Shown: positions 44,393 to 53,513 of the stretch, one piece after another
Layout of the letters: each line of letters starts with the position of its first letter
Numbering within the stretch: the first letter of the stretch is position 1
Translations under genes and position numbers: made by a program
Notes under the pieces: generated by a model
Database searches by the model: none
What the model saw: only the letters and a program-made list of their open reading frames with translations
Told to the model about the DNA's origin: nothing
NCBI GenBank assembly: GCA_016928995.1
Contig: JAFGJS010000125.1
Coordinates: 31,600 to 95,599, forward strand
DNA: 64,000 nt
Direction: 5' to 3'
From: Candidatus Sumerlaeota bacterium
GTDB lineage: Bacteria; Sumerlaeota; Sumerlaeia; JAFGJS01

Positions 44393-44407
44393 TCTGACAC
44401 GTCCGAC
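44363..44407. repeat. 9-bp GTCNGAC repeat tract, copy 2 (hypF 3' end)
   Basis: Units ttgtctgac, ccgtcggac, aagtcggac, tagtctgac and acgtccgac. The hypF stop codon TAG lies within the fourth unit, so the repeat makes the last residues of HypF and runs on into the spacer before hypC. Confidence 0.8.
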
Positions 44408-44436
44408 CGAACTGGAAAAACGGAGGATCATTCAAT

Positions 44437-44703
44437 ATGTGTTTAGGCATCCCAGGACGCATCGAATCGATTGATAATGAGGACGCCCTTGCGCGCAGCG
44501 GAACCGTGCGTTTTGGCGGTGTGGGCAAGACGGTCAATCTTGCCTACGTCCCGGAGGCGGAAGCCGGCGATTACGTCATCGTCCACGTCGGATTCGCCAT
44601 CAGCGTGATCGACGCGGAAGAGGCGGAGAAAACCCTCGCCATGATTGAGGAGATGGAAGGGCTGGCTGATTTGGAAGAAGCGTCTCCCGGAGAATCCTCA
44701 TGA
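44437..44703 (+). CDS. hypC: Hydrogenase assembly chaperone HypC
   Basis: An 88-residue HypC/HupF chaperone. It begins with the diagnostic [13 protein letters not shown], where Cys2 binds the iron or the large-subunit precursor, and has [20 protein letters not shown] and [18 protein letters not shown]. It forms a complex with HypD to build Fe(CN)2CO and delivers it to MvhA. CGGAGG precedes the start; the stop overlaps the hypD start (ATGA). Confidence 0.96.
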   Translation: MCLGIPGRIESIDNEDALARSGTVRFGGVGKTVNLAYVPEAEAGDYVIVHVGFAISVIDAEEAEKTLAMIEEMEGLADLEEASPGESS

Positions 44704-45797
44704 AGTATCTGGATGAGTATCGCGACGCCGAAACCGCGCGGCGCCTGGCCGCGGAGATCAAGCGCAGCGTCACGCGGCCTTGGCAGATCATGGAAATCTG
44801 CGGCGGGCAGACGCACAGCATCATGCGTTTCGGACTGGACCAGCTGCTGCCGGAGAGCCTGACGTTGATCCACGGTCCTGGCTGTCCGGTGTGCGTCACA
44901 CCGATTGAAATTCTCGACAAGGCCATGGCCATCGCCGCACGACCCGAGGCGATCCTGTGCTCGTTCGGCGACATGCTGCGCGTGCCCGGTTCAAAAAGCG
45001 ATCTGCTTTCAGTCAAGGCGGCTGGCGGCGATGTGCGCATCGTATACTCCCCCCTCGATGCGGTGCGCCTGGCGCGCGAACATCCTGAGCGTGAAGTCGT
45101 CTTCTTCGCGGTCGGTTTTGAGACCACGGCGCCCGCGAACGCCATGGCGGCGCTGCAGGCGGAACGTGAGAAGCTGCAAAATTTCTCCCTGCTGGTTTCG
45201 CACGTGCTGGTGCCGCCTGCGATCAGCGCCTTGCTGAGTTCGCCCGATTGCCGTGTGCAGGGATTTCTCGCCGCCGGCCATGTCTGCGCGATCATGGGCA
45301 TGCGCGAATACGAGGAGCTGGCGAGCAAATTTCAGGTGCCGATTGTGGCGACTGGATTCGAGCCGGTTGATATTTTGCGCGGTGTGCTGGATTGTGTGCG
45401 GCAACTCGAAGCCGGCCAGATCCGCGCGACGAATCAATATTCCCGCTGCGTGCGCGCTGATGGCAATGCGCCCGCGCGGCGGGCGATGGAGGATGTCTTT
45501 GAAGTCTGCGACCGGACATGGCGCGGACTGGGCGAAATACCCTCCAGCGGATTGAAATTGAACGCGCGATTCGCGGGCATGGACGCCGAGAAGCGTTTCG
45601 CCGTCGATCATCTTAAGGCGAGCGAATCCGAGCTGTGCATCAGCGGCGAGATTCTGATGGGCTTGCGCAAGCCGCACGAGTGTCCGGCGTTCGGCGTGGA
45701 ATGCACGCCGGACAAGCCGCTGGGCGCGCCGATGGTGTCCACGGAAGGCGCCTGCGCGGCCTACTTCCGCTATCGCCGCAATAAACGCTCAGCATAA
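44700..45797 (+). CDS. hypD: Hydrogenase Fe-(CN)2CO assembly protein HypD
   Basis: A 365-residue iron-sulfur scaffold on which the Fe(CN)2CO group is built with HypC. Conserved segments: [77 protein letters not shown] and [14 protein letters not shown]. Cysteines near the C-terminus ([20 protein letters not shown] and TEGACAAYF) bind the [4Fe-4S] cluster. Length is normal. It overlaps hypC by four bases and is followed by an unrelated hydrolase before hypE. Confidence 0.96.
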   Translation: MKYLDEYRDAETARRLAAEIKRSVTRPWQIMEICGGQTHSIMRFGLDQLLPESLTLIHGPGCPVCVTPIEILDKAMAIAARPEAILCSFGDMLRVPGSKSDLLSVKAAGGDVRIVYSPLDAVRLAREHPEREVVFFAVGFETTAPANAMAALQAEREKLQNFSLLVSHVLVPPAISALLSSPDCRVQGFLAAGHVCAIMGMREYEELASKFQVPIVATGFEPVDILRGVLDCVRQLEAGQIRATNQYSRCVRADGNAPARRAMEDVFEVCDRTWRGLGEIPSSGLKLNARFAGMDAEKRFAVDHLKASESELCISGEILMGLRKPHECPAFGVECTPDKPLGAPMVSTEGACAAYFRYRRNKRSA

Positions 45798-45820
45798 GGC
45801 GACGGGAAAGGACATTCTGA

Positions 45821-46687
45821 ATGCCGCTCTCACCGAAAACACGACAGGTCTTGAAGAAATATGTTCTCGGCGAGTTTTCGTGGAAGCGCGTTGTCCGTTC
45901 GACGATTCTGATTTATCTGATCCTGATGGTTTTCACCTGGCTGGTTGCGCCGCACAAGGTGTTTCAACCGCCGAATCCTTCATATAAAACCGGCGAACTT
46001 GAAGGCCAGTTTTTTATTCCGCTGCCCGGCGGCGAAAAGGTCGCGGCAATGTATCTGCCCGGGCATGCCGGCAGCGTCAGCGACGAGGATCGCAACACGA
46101 GTTTCACGTTGCTTTATTGTCATGGCAACGCGGAAGACCTGGGCGATGTGTCGTTTGTGATGGAGTTGTACCAAGAGCATGGCTACAACATCGTCGCCTA
46201 TGACTATCGGGGCTACGGTTTGAGCAGCCCGGGTTATGGAGAGGCGCGCGCATACGAGGAAGTCAAAGCCGTTTGGGATTGGCTGACGCAAAGCAAGGGC
46301 TTGCCGCCGGAGCAGATCATTATCTACGGCCGGTCCATGGGCGGCGGACCTGCCGTGTGGCTGGCCACGCAAGTTCAGCCTGCCGGGCTTATGCTCGAAT
46401 CCGCGTTCACCAGCGCCGTCCGCGTAATTACGCAGGTGCGCATCATGCCGACGGATGTCTTCAACAACATCTTCCGCATCGGCGATGTGCGTTGCCCGAT
46501 CATGATCATTCATTCGCGCAAGGATAAGACCATCCCGTTCAGCCATGGAAAAAAATTATTCGCCGCCGCTCGCGGTTCGAAGCAATGCCTGTGGCTGGAA
46601 CAATCCGGGCATGACGACCTGATTCTTGCGGACAAGGATCGATATTGGCCTGCGATTCAGGCTTTTCTCAACACGTTGAATCCGTAA
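45821..46687 (+). CDS. Membrane-anchored alpha/beta hydrolase (BEM46/FrsA-like)
   Basis: A 288-residue protein with one N-terminal membrane helix (STILIYLILMVFTWLVAP) and an alpha/beta-hydrolase domain. The nucleophile is the Ser of IIYGRSMGGGPAVWLA, the acid is Asp in IIHSRKDKTIPFSHG and the base is His in LEQSGHDDLIL; YCHGNAEDLGD is the oxyanion HG region. The type is that of BEM46/ABHD13 hydrolases, with an unknown acyl or ester substrate. It lies between hypD and hypE, 23 bases after hypD, although it has no known role in hydrogenase assembly; it may just be a passenger of the operon. Confidence 0.85.
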   Translation: MPLSPKTRQVLKKYVLGEFSWKRVVRSTILIYLILMVFTWLVAPHKVFQPPNPSYKTGELEGQFFIPLPGGEKVAAMYLPGHAGSVSDEDRNTSFTLLYCHGNAEDLGDVSFVMELYQEHGYNIVAYDYRGYGLSSPGYGEARAYEEVKAVWDWLTQSKGLPPEQIIIYGRSMGGGPAVWLATQVQPAGLMLESAFTSAVRVITQVRIMPTDVFNNIFRIGDVRCPIMIIHSRKDKTIPFSHGKKLFAAARGSKQCLWLEQSGHDDLILADKDRYWPAIQAFLNTLNP

Positions 46688-46764
46688 GATTATATTGCTT
46701 GCCGGCTTGATCGGCTGAAGAATACGGTTTGTCTGTTGAGTGTATTTCAAAAAGGATCTGATTC

Positions 46765-47820
46765 ATGGATCACACATCAAAACCTCCGGAAATGGCCTGC
46801 CCCTTGCCCATCTCCGATTATCCGCACGTCTTGATGGCGCATGGCGGCGGCGGGCGGCTGATGCATCAGCTACTCAGCAAGGTCTTCTATTCCGCGTTCG
46901 CCAATCCATTGCTTGACAATCATCATGACGGCGCCGCGCTGCAGATCGGCGACGGCAAGATCGCTTTCACCACCGACGGCTACGTCGTGCAGCCGATGTT
47001 TTTTCCCGGCGGCGATCTGGGGACGCTGGCGGTCTATGGCACGGTGAACGATTTGGCGATGTGCGGCGCGCGTCCGGCCTGGCTCAGCGCCGGATTCATC
47101 CTTGAAGAGGGTTTGCCAGTTGAAACGCTGACGCGCGTGGTCGAGTCGATGCGCCAGGCGGCGCAGATTGCGAAGGTGGTGATCGTCACCGGCGACACCA
47201 AGGTGGTCGAGCGCGGCAAGTGCGACGGCGTTTTTGTCACGACCGCCGGAGTCGGCGTAATAGAGCATGGCCGGACCATCGGCCCCACGATGATTCAGCC
47301 CGGCGATGCGGTGATCCTCAGCGGCGATCTTGGGCGGCATGGGATGGCGATCATGGCGCAGCGCGAGGGGCTTGAGTTTGACACGACCATCGAGAGCGAT
47401 TGCGCGCCGCTGGGCGAGCCGGTGCAGGCGTTGCTCGAAGCCGGCGTCGATGTGCATTGCCTGCGCGATCTGACGCGCGGCGGGCTTTGCTCCGCGCTGG
47501 TGGAGTTGAGCGGTCAGGCGCAGCTGGGCGTGCGGATTGAGGAGCGCAAGATTCCAGTCGATGAAAATGTCGCCAGCGCGTGCGAACTGCTGGGGCTTGA
47601 TCCGCTGTACGTGGCGAATGAAGGGCGGATGGTCGCGATTGTCGCGGCTGAGCATGCCGACCGGGCCGTTCAGACATTGCAGCGTTTCGAAGTGTGCGCG
47701 GGCAGCCGGATCATCGGCGAGATCGTGAAGGATCATCAAGACGTCATTCTCAACGGCGTCCTGGGCGTGGATCGCGTGCTGGATATGCTCAGCGGCGAGC
47801 AGCTGCCGCGCATCTGTTGA
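46765..47820 (+). CDS. hypE: Hydrogenase expression/formation protein HypE
   Basis: A 351-residue PurM/AIR-synthase-fold enzyme that dehydrates a thiocarbamate on its own C-terminal Cys to thiocyanate, the source of the CN ligands. It has MAHGGGGRLMHQLLSKVF, the ATP/Mg site in TTDGYVVQPMFFPGGDLGTL and YGTVNDLAMCGARPAWLS, and CLRDLTRGGLCSALVEL. It ends in LPRIC, with the required terminal Cys. AAAAAGGA lies upstream of the ATG. It closes the hydrogenase locus; the next gene is on the other strand. Confidence 0.96.
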   Translation: MDHTSKPPEMACPLPISDYPHVLMAHGGGGRLMHQLLSKVFYSAFANPLLDNHHDGAALQIGDGKIAFTTDGYVVQPMFFPGGDLGTLAVYGTVNDLAMCGARPAWLSAGFILEEGLPVETLTRVVESMRQAAQIAKVVIVTGDTKVVERGKCDGVFVTTAGVGVIEHGRTIGPTMIQPGDAVILSGDLGRHGMAIMAQREGLEFDTTIESDCAPLGEPVQALLEAGVDVHCLRDLTRGGLCSALVELSGQAQLGVRIEERKIPVDENVASACELLGLDPLYVANEGRMVAIVAAEHADRAVQTLQRFEVCAGSRIIGEIVKDHQDVILNGVLGVDRVLDMLSGEQLPRIC

Positions 47821-47839
47821 TGCGGTTTTCGAGGAGTTC

Positions 47840-48715
47840 TTAAACGTTGTGACCGCTGCAGACCGGGCCGCAGGTTTGGATGCGGTCGAGCAATTCCTGG
47901 CGGCGCGAGGGGATGCACGGAATCCAGTGCGTCAACAAGATGCCTGCGCCTCCGACTTCCAACAAGCGGTCGCGCATGCCTGCCACCAATTCGGGGTTGC
48001 CGCCGGGAGCGCCCCAGGGTTCGAAGCCTTCTTCGCGAATCCGGGATAAAGCATCCAGGTCATCGTTCCCATAATCCCATAAAACGTGAATCACGTCCTT
48101 GGGCAAATGCCGTTCCGCTTCAAGCGCCTTATCCCGATGGATCGCGGTTTCCGGCCAATGACACGCCGAATCGTTCCAGAATAAGGTGCGCAGGTGGCGC
48201 GTGACGAGTCCGTCGCGCAATGTTTTGATCGCCTTCACATATTGCCTGTAGCTTCGATCATGATCCTCATCCATGCCGATATGAAAAAATCTCGCAGGTT
48301 TTACAACGGCGATGAGCTCGTCGATGATTTTGAAGGCGTGTTCCCAATAGGCCGGCCGGTCGAATAGTTTTTTATGCGGACGGAACCAGTGGTTGTGCTG
48401 ATGGTAGGCGCTCTGCGAGAAGTTAAGTTTGATGGCTGTTTCGATTTCGTGTTGCGCGGCGCGGTCTGTCAGCTGCGCCAGCACGTCCATGTCCTGGGTG
48501 TATGGCCGGGCCAGTTCGGGATGGGAGGCGTAACGCACGCCGTCTTTCGGGTCGATCAAGAGGAGATTAAGACCGGCTTCCGCCATTGCGTCGATCAATT
48601 CCAAGCCCAGTTTGAGATTGAACGGCTCCTCTTTGTCCTTATTGGCGTTCCAGACAGGATCATAGTGCGTGATGTGCAGCAAGTAACCGCGTATTGGCAG
48701 CGTTTTTTGATTCAT
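47840..48715 (-). CDS. Glycoside hydrolase family 20-like TIM-barrel protein
   Basis: A 291-residue protein without a signal peptide. The strand order and the sequence LLLIDPKDGVRYASHPELAR, then AIKLNFSQSAYHQHNHW and PARFFHIGMDEDHDRSYRQY, resemble the catalytic barrel of GH20 beta-hexosaminidases, in which a [HG]xGxDE motif carries the catalytic Asp-Glu; here HIGMDE stands there. The C-terminal VIHVLWDYGNDDLDAL and TLFWNDSACHWPE fit the following barrel strands. The usual N-terminal GH20b domain is missing, so it may act on small sugars or not be an enzyme at all. It is convergent with hypE. Confidence 0.62.
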   Translation of the reverse strand: MNQKTLPIRGYLLHITHYDPVWNANKDKEEPFNLKLGLELIDAMAEAGLNLLLIDPKDGVRYASHPELARPYTQDMDVLAQLTDRAAQHEIETAIKLNFSQSAYHQHNHWFRPHKKLFDRPAYWEHAFKIIDELIAVVKPARFFHIGMDEDHDRSYRQYVKAIKTLRDGLVTRHLRTLFWNDSACHWPETAIHRDKALEAERHLPKDVIHVLWDYGNDDLDALSRIREEGFEPWGAPGGNPELVAGMRDRLLEVGGAGILLTHWIPCIPSRRQELLDRIQTCGPVCSGHNV

Positions 48716-48781
48716 TCCGCGTTTCTCCAGTGACCGTATATATCTCTCGAAATTACCATCGGTGCAAGGATGTTATATCAG

Positions 48782-49318
48782 CTATTCCACAGGTGAGAGC
48801 GGCGTTCCATACGTGCGGCGATGGATATGCGCGGTCATGGCGCGGGCGACCTTTTGCGATTGGTAGAAGATTTCTTCCTCGCTGCGGCAGGATTCGCGGA
48901 CGGCGGAGCCGGGGACGACGACGCCTTTCTCCACGCTGAACAGGCGCGCCACAATGGTGTAGTTGTCGTCGAGCTTCGACACGCTGCCTACGATCAGGTA
49001 GTCGGCGCCGGCCCAGGCGCCGAGCGCTTTCCAGCGCCGCTGCATCAGGCGGCTGTCTTTCGGCAGTTCCACGCCCTCCACCGGCTCCAGGAAGCGGTTG
49101 ATGTCCTGTCGTTCAAGCAGCACGATCCCGCGCTCGCCGCTCATGAAGGTCATGATGTATTCCGGCACGGCGATGGAGAGTTTGTCCGCGTCATTCGCGC
49201 CCGTGGCGCTTTCAAAGTTCATCACCAGCACTCGTTTATAATTCGCATAGCATCCAGCGCTGATCGCCGGGAAAACCAGCAGCATCAACAGCCGCAGCGT
49301 CCACAGTCGCATTCTCAT
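48782..49318 (-). CDS. Outer-membrane lipoprotein, CsgG/LpoB-like
   Basis: A 178-residue protein with a signal peptide and lipobox (LLMLLVFPAISAGC), so it should be lipid-anchored at Cys23. The mature part has YKRVLVMNFESATG, IVLLERQDINRFLEPVEG and WAGADYLIVGSVSKLDDNYT, followed by VARLFSVEKGVVV. This is the CsgG/LpoB/FlgO-type alpha-beta domain, in which the ERxxIxxxLxE and GADxLVxGxV elements are typical. A GGAG site precedes the ATG. Role in the envelope is not shown; CsgG-type secretion pores are larger, so an LpoB- or TolB-like helper is more likely. Confidence 0.7.
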   Translation of the reverse strand: MRMRLWTLRLLMLLVFPAISAGCYANYKRVLVMNFESATGANDADKLSIAVPEYIMTFMSGERGIVLLERQDINRFLEPVEGVELPKDSRLMQRRWKALGAWAGADYLIVGSVSKLDDNYTIVARLFSVEKGVVVPGSAVRESCRSEEEIFYQSQKVARAMTAHIHRRTYGTPLSPVE

Positions 49319-49346
49319 CGTTGCATCTCCGGGTCAAAACGAAATT

Positions 49347-49907
49347 TTATCGCTTCTTCGTATAAAAACTGTCTGAAAAGCATTTGAGAATATCATCTAA
49401 TTGTCTGATACTGAGACGTTGTTTCTCAAGCATCTCATGATTAAAAATGCGGTGATAATTTCCTGCTTGGGTCTTATCCTTTTTATTGAGATACTTCTCG
49501 TGAAATATCCCCTTCACTACGTCCGAACGCACGCATTGAATATTCGGCACATGGCAATTGAGTATTCGTAAAAACAAACTCTCAATGCATGGCTCCGATT
49601 TACTGAAAGACACTTTTGTTCCAGATATTGTTTTTAAAAGAATATTGGGCCACTTTCGATCGCCATTCATCAGCACGATACAGCGGTCAAACGCAGCATT
49701 ACGCAGCCTCTTTTTTGTCGTATGAATAATGGAATCAGGCGATCCTCCGCCAGCGTTTTCGACCTTGCAACTAATTCCGCTATCCCTTGCCAAGTAAAGT
49801 TCCTTTAAGTATATCAGAAATGCCTGTTCCGTTGGCCCCTCGCCCATCAGCAGGCAGGTGTGTTTGGCTTGCCTGTGCTTTTTCTTATAAGGATTAGTTC
49901 TTGACAT
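49347..49907 (-). CDS. RloB-like TOPRIM-type protein
   Basis: A 186-residue protein that begins MSRTNPYKKKHRQAKHTCLL followed by MGEGPTEQAFLIYLKELYL, with the Glu of the TOPRIM GEGxTE motif, then ENAGGGSPDSIIHTTKKRLR and DRCIVLMNGDRKWPN, where RloB proteins have a DxD-type acidic pair; only one Asp is clear here. The C-terminal half is helical. RloB and the AAA ATPase RloA are a two-gene unit often found in defence islands. The ATG at 49907 overlaps the stop of the ATPase (TGATG), so the genes are coupled; the track start at 49910 is an upstream TTG. AT-rich codon use sets both genes apart from their neighbours. Confidence 0.7.
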   Translation of the reverse strand: MSRTNPYKKKHRQAKHTCLLMGEGPTEQAFLIYLKELYLARDSGISCKVENAGGGSPDSIIHTTKKRLRNAAFDRCIVLMNGDRKWPNILLKTISGTKVSFSKSEPCIESLFLRILNCHVPNIQCVRSDVVKGIFHEKYLNKKDKTQAGNYHRIFNHEMLEKQRLSIRQLDDILKCFSDSFYTKKR

Positions 49908-51091
49908 CAACGAATATTCGGCACGCCGCCGTATGCTCCTGACATATATTTGGCATATATATTGTCATCGCTGCGAACGCCTGTCATTGAATCCAAACGC
50001 CACGATTCACTTTCGCACATATCATTTTTTTCGACAAGTTGAATCTGATATTTGTTCAGATAATTCAGGGTTTCCATCGAATGACAGCTAAATATCAGCT
50101 GCGCATTATTTGGATTTGTGTTTGGATTGCTAAATAAATCCAACACAGGCGGAATCATGTGTGGATGCAAATCAGACTCAAATTCATCAATGATCGCAAT
50201 CCCGCCGGAATTCAATACAGGCAATATATCGGAAAGAAGCACAAACAAACTTTGTGTCCCGCTTGATTCCTGCCAAAAAGGCAGCATTATTTTCTTCTTT
50301 CCAATTTGATGTGCGCCATAAGGCAAATAGAATTCTTCTTTTTTATCGTCATCTATAATTTTTCTTATCTCAACTTGCCGCAATCCCAAATCGAAATTGG
50401 CAAGCATGCTATCCACTTCTTGCTTCATATCACTACGCTGATAAAAATATTCTGCAGCCGCTAAAATATCATTGTCGGATAGCTTGTACATATTATGGCC
50501 GTGAACGTTGCTAGAAAATTGATTGAAATAACGCACTACCGACTCACTATCTTTATCTTCAGTTTGTTTAAGCAAAGAAACGATAGTGGAGTTCGGACGC
50601 AGTATTTTCGTTATCATCGATGACTTGATCCCCCAATCAGACCGAACCGTAGTTTTTTTGGTTACAGGATCAGTTGTGCGATGTATAAGATTGCGTGACC
50701 TCTTTCCCTTTAGGTGAAGAGTTTCATCAAGGATAGATTGTTCTGATAATACGATTTCATATGAATATATTTGTCCATTTATTTCGAAATCAATTCCCAG
50801 TTCGCTATTCTGTTTTGCTTGTAAAAAAAATGGATTGAAACGGAGAGGGGCATCCGGTTCCAGCATTTGAAAGCTATACAGCATCAGCCAGCGGAGATAA
50901 GTGGGGATTTTCAGCAGGTTTGTTTTACCAGAGCCATTGGGGCCGACGACTGCCATTACCTTGTTCAATCGAGCGCCAGATGGAGCCTGAGCGATATATA
51001 GGCTGTCCGGAGCCTTTTGATTAAGGACAAAGGATACCTCTACGGTGTCTTTGAACGAATAAAAATTTCGAGCGCGAAAAGCATGAAGCAT
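49907..51091 (-). CDS. AAA_21/AAA_15 (RloA-like) ABC-type ATPase
   Basis: A 394-residue SMC/ABC-like ATPase. It opens with MLHAFRARNFYSFKDTVEVS and the Walker A motif VMAVVGPNGSGKTNLLKIPT; the signature-like WQESSGTQSLFVLLSDILPV, Walker B SGGIAIIDEFESDLHPHMIP and the H-loop QLIFSCHSMETLNYL are near the C-terminus. These ATPases (OLD/RloA/AbiLii group) drive a nuclease or toxin partner. The track starts at 51139; the ATG at 51091 fits the family N-terminus. It is coupled to the RloB-like gene. The AT-rich sequence suggests acquisition by transfer. Confidence 0.86.
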   Translation of the reverse strand: MLHAFRARNFYSFKDTVEVSFVLNQKAPDSLYIAQAPSGARLNKVMAVVGPNGSGKTNLLKIPTYLRWLMLYSFQMLEPDAPLRFNPFFLQAKQNSELGIDFEINGQIYSYEIVLSEQSILDETLHLKGKRSRNLIHRTTDPVTKKTTVRSDWGIKSSMITKILRPNSTIVSLLKQTEDKDSESVVRYFNQFSSNVHGHNMYKLSDNDILAAAEYFYQRSDMKQEVDSMLANFDLGLRQVEIRKIIDDDKKEEFYLPYGAHQIGKKKIMLPFWQESSGTQSLFVLLSDILPVLNSGGIAIIDEFESDLHPHMIPPVLDLFSNPNTNPNNAQLIFSCHSMETLNYLNKYQIQLVEKNDMCESESWRLDSMTGVRSDDNIYAKYMSGAYGGVPNIR

Positions 51092-51244
51092 GATTGAGCC
51101 GCTTTCTATAGCGCAGAATAAGATATTGCGCGATGGCACAAAAAAATGTATATCATCGCCTATCTCCTATGTTTTTATGTCAAAAATATGCCAATATCAA
51201 CATAAAATTGTTAAAAGGATCGAAATCAAGCCACAATCTTCTTT

Positions 51245-52558
51245 TTACCAATACGCTGATTTGTTTTTGCAGCGGCGGGTGTAAAGCGCGCAGCCGATGA
51301 AGCAGAGCACGGCGATGAATTCCGTGGCGACGGTGGCCGCGGCCGCGCCGAACGCGGCGAAGCGAGGAATCCAGAGCAGGTTCAGCATCAGATTCGTCAC
51401 GGCCATCGCAGAGCCGATGATCATCACCTGTGTCTGGCGCTTCGTGGCGCCGAAGTAATTTCCCGTGCACATCGAGATGCAGTAAATCGGAAAGGACCAC
51501 GCCAGCAAGCCAAGCAGCGGCACGGTCATGGCGTATTCGCCGCTGCGATAAAGCACTTTGTCCACCCAGAACTCGCGGAAGGGAAAGACGACAAGCACGA
51601 ATCCGAGGCCGATGAGGATGAACAGCGGCAGCGTTTTGCGGTAAAGGGCCAGGGCTTTCTCGCCAGTGCGCTCCGCCATGGCGGGGAAGAGGACGTTGCA
51701 GAGGCTGCTGGGCACGACCAGCGCGGCCAGCACGAGCCGGTATCCGGCGTTATAGTACGCGACCACGTCGTCGTTCCACATCAGCCCGAGCATCACGGTG
51801 TCCATGTAAAAATAAAGCAGCGTGGCGAGCATCTGGAGCGAAAACGGCAGCGCGCCGCGCACGATGTCCTTGGCTTCGGGCTGCTCATCGCGATACGCAT
51901 TGTTTTGAAACAGCCCTGTCGCGATTTTACCCGAGATTAAATAATCCAGCGCTTCAATCACAAGGAGCGCGGCGAAAAGCAGCGTCACATTTTTTGTTTT
52001 CCATGCGATGGCCGTTCCCACGATCAGCGTCAGCGCGCGCATCAGCAGGTTCAGCGCGGCCGGCCATTGCATGCGCTGATGCCCATAAAACAGGGTGTCG
52101 AAATTCTGCTTCATGCCGCGTACGCATAGCGCGGCGACGGCCAGCGCCGTCATGACGATTAATGCGGATTGGCCCTTGAGCAGCGCGACGATCACGCCTG
52201 CGGCGACGCCGGCGATGAGCGTCATCGCGGCCAGCAGCGCCTTCATCCGGCGCAGCATCTGGAAGAGCTGCCATGAGCCTTTGGGCTGGCGCGCGATGTC
52301 CTGCACGGCCCAGCGGTGCAAGCCCATGTCGGGAAAGATCGAGAAGATTTGCGCCAGGCAGAAGACAAAGCTGAAGACGCCGAACAAGGCGCGGCCCAGC
52401 ACGTTGGCATAGACGATCGTCGTGATCATGCCGATCAGTTTCGCCAGCGTGTCGCAGCCGATCATCCAGAGCGTGTTGCGCCCCAGCTGCGAACGCAGCA
52501 GCCGGATCAGTCCATTGCGTTGTTCGCCGGGCGATGTGTCGTGGTTCGTCGCGGCCAT
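51245..52558 (-). CDS. Polysaccharide flippase (MOP superfamily, Wzx-like)
   Basis: A 437-residue integral membrane protein with about 12-14 hydrophobic helices. The start LIRLLRSQLGRNTLWMIGCD is followed by TIVYANVLGRALFGVFSFVF, the usual first pair of helices; VRGALPFSLQMLATLLYFYM, MDTVMLGLMWNDDVVAYYNA and GYRLVLAALVVPSSLCNVLF are the family hallmark of the central part. Such proteins move lipid-linked oligosaccharides across the membrane. It is divergent from the HAD phosphatase, about 190 bases away, and has no glycan genes beside it in this window, except the two glycosyltransferases far to the left. Confidence 0.9.
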   Translation of the reverse strand: MAATNHDTSPGEQRNGLIRLLRSQLGRNTLWMIGCDTLAKLIGMITTIVYANVLGRALFGVFSFVFCLAQIFSIFPDMGLHRWAVQDIARQPKGSWQLFQMLRRMKALLAAMTLIAGVAAGVIVALLKGQSALIVMTALAVAALCVRGMKQNFDTLFYGHQRMQWPAALNLLMRALTLIVGTAIAWKTKNVTLLFAALLVIEALDYLISGKIATGLFQNNAYRDEQPEAKDIVRGALPFSLQMLATLLYFYMDTVMLGLMWNDDVVAYYNAGYRLVLAALVVPSSLCNVLFPAMAERTGEKALALYRKTLPLFILIGLGFVLVVFPFREFWVDKVLYRSGEYAMTVPLLGLLAWSFPIYCISMCTGNYFGATKRQTQVMIIGSAMAVTNLMLNLLWIPRFAAFGAAAATVATEFIAVLCFIGCALYTRRCKNKSAYW

Positions 52559-52749
52559 TCATCCATCCTGCGTCGATCAACGTATCGATGCGCATCATCC
52601 GCAAGCAACCGGCATGCTGTCCAGCAAACAATGCATAATTCGCAGGAACCGATTGAGTTTACGGACTGCCGGGCGATTGACAGACGAATTTCCTACAGGC
52701 AAAATTTGCGTTCTGATTATAAGTTGATCTCGAAATTGGGAGAGAGTGA

Positions 52750-53406
52750 ATGAGCCGGGCATACGATGCAGTGATCTTTGATCTGGACGGCACGCTGATC
52801 GACAGTCAGCCGGCGCACGAGGCGTGTTGGAAGGCGGCGCTGATGCGCCAGGGGATCGAATTGGACGAACGGCAGCTGCGGCTTTGCCTCGGATTGACCA
52901 GCCCGCAATTCGCCGCGCGCATCGAGAAGATCCTAGGCCGCAGCATTCCAGACGTTGAGCTAGCCATTCGGGAGAAGCGGCGGCTGTATTTCAACCGTTT
53001 CGAGGAACTTGTCCGTCCGATTGACGGCGCGGCAGAATTGCTTCAGCGGTTGCATGGCCGGTATCGGCTGGCGCTTTGCACCACTGCCGGTCTTCGCGTC
53101 GTGGGTCAGACGTTGAAACGCATGAACTGGCGAGGGGTGTTCGAGGTTGTCACGGCGATCGATCATGTCCCCGCGCCGAAGCCGGATCCGGAGATTTATC
53201 GATTCACGTTGGATCGTTTGAAACTTGAGAGCTCGCGCGCATTGGCTTTCGAGGACAGCCCCGCAGGCATTCAGAGCGCCCTCGGAGCAAGGCTCGATGC
53301 CGTCGCCATCGCCTCGACGTACGATGCGCCGTTGTTGCTGGAGCATGGCGCGCATTGCGTGTTTGAAAATTGCGCCGATCCCGGGATCAATGCGATTTTG
53401 CCCTGA
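52750..53406 (+). CDS. HAD-superfamily phosphatase (beta-phosphoglucomutase/PGP-like)
   Basis: A 218-residue HAD subfamily IA enzyme. Motif I is AVIFDLDGTLIDSQPAH with the nucleophile Asp and the acid Asp; motif II is LALCTTAG; the motif III Lys is in APKPDPEIYRFTL; motif IV is ALAFEDSPAGIQSAL. A helical cap follows motif I, as in phosphoglycolate phosphatase or beta-phosphoglucomutase. GGGAGAGTGA lies before the ATG. The exact substrate cannot be told apart from sequence. It stands alone, with the bL25 gene convergent to it. Confidence 0.92.
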   Translation: MSRAYDAVIFDLDGTLIDSQPAHEACWKAALMRQGIELDERQLRLCLGLTSPQFAARIEKILGRSIPDVELAIREKRRLYFNRFEELVRPIDGAAELLQRLHGRYRLALCTTAGLRVVGQTLKRMNWRGVFEVVTAIDHVPAPKPDPEIYRFTLDRLKLESSRALAFEDSPAGIQSALGARLDAVAIASTYDAPLLLEHGAHCVFENCADPGINAILP

Positions 53407-53448
53407 TGTGCGTTGCGTTTCAGCGGGTGAGGACGGCTGGAAAAAGAT

Positions 53449-53482
53449 ACCGGGCGAGGTCCGTTTGCTGAACTCGCCCGGT
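53449..53482. terminator. Terminator hairpin between the HAD and rplY genes
   Basis: accgggcgag pairs with ctcgcccggt around a 14-base loop. On the minus strand it is followed by ATCTTTTTCC, which fits termination of rplY; on the plus strand it lies about 45 bases after the HAD stop. Confidence 0.75.
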
Positions 53483-53513
53483 TTGATGTTTATGATGCGC
53501 CGGTTGTTGGCGT

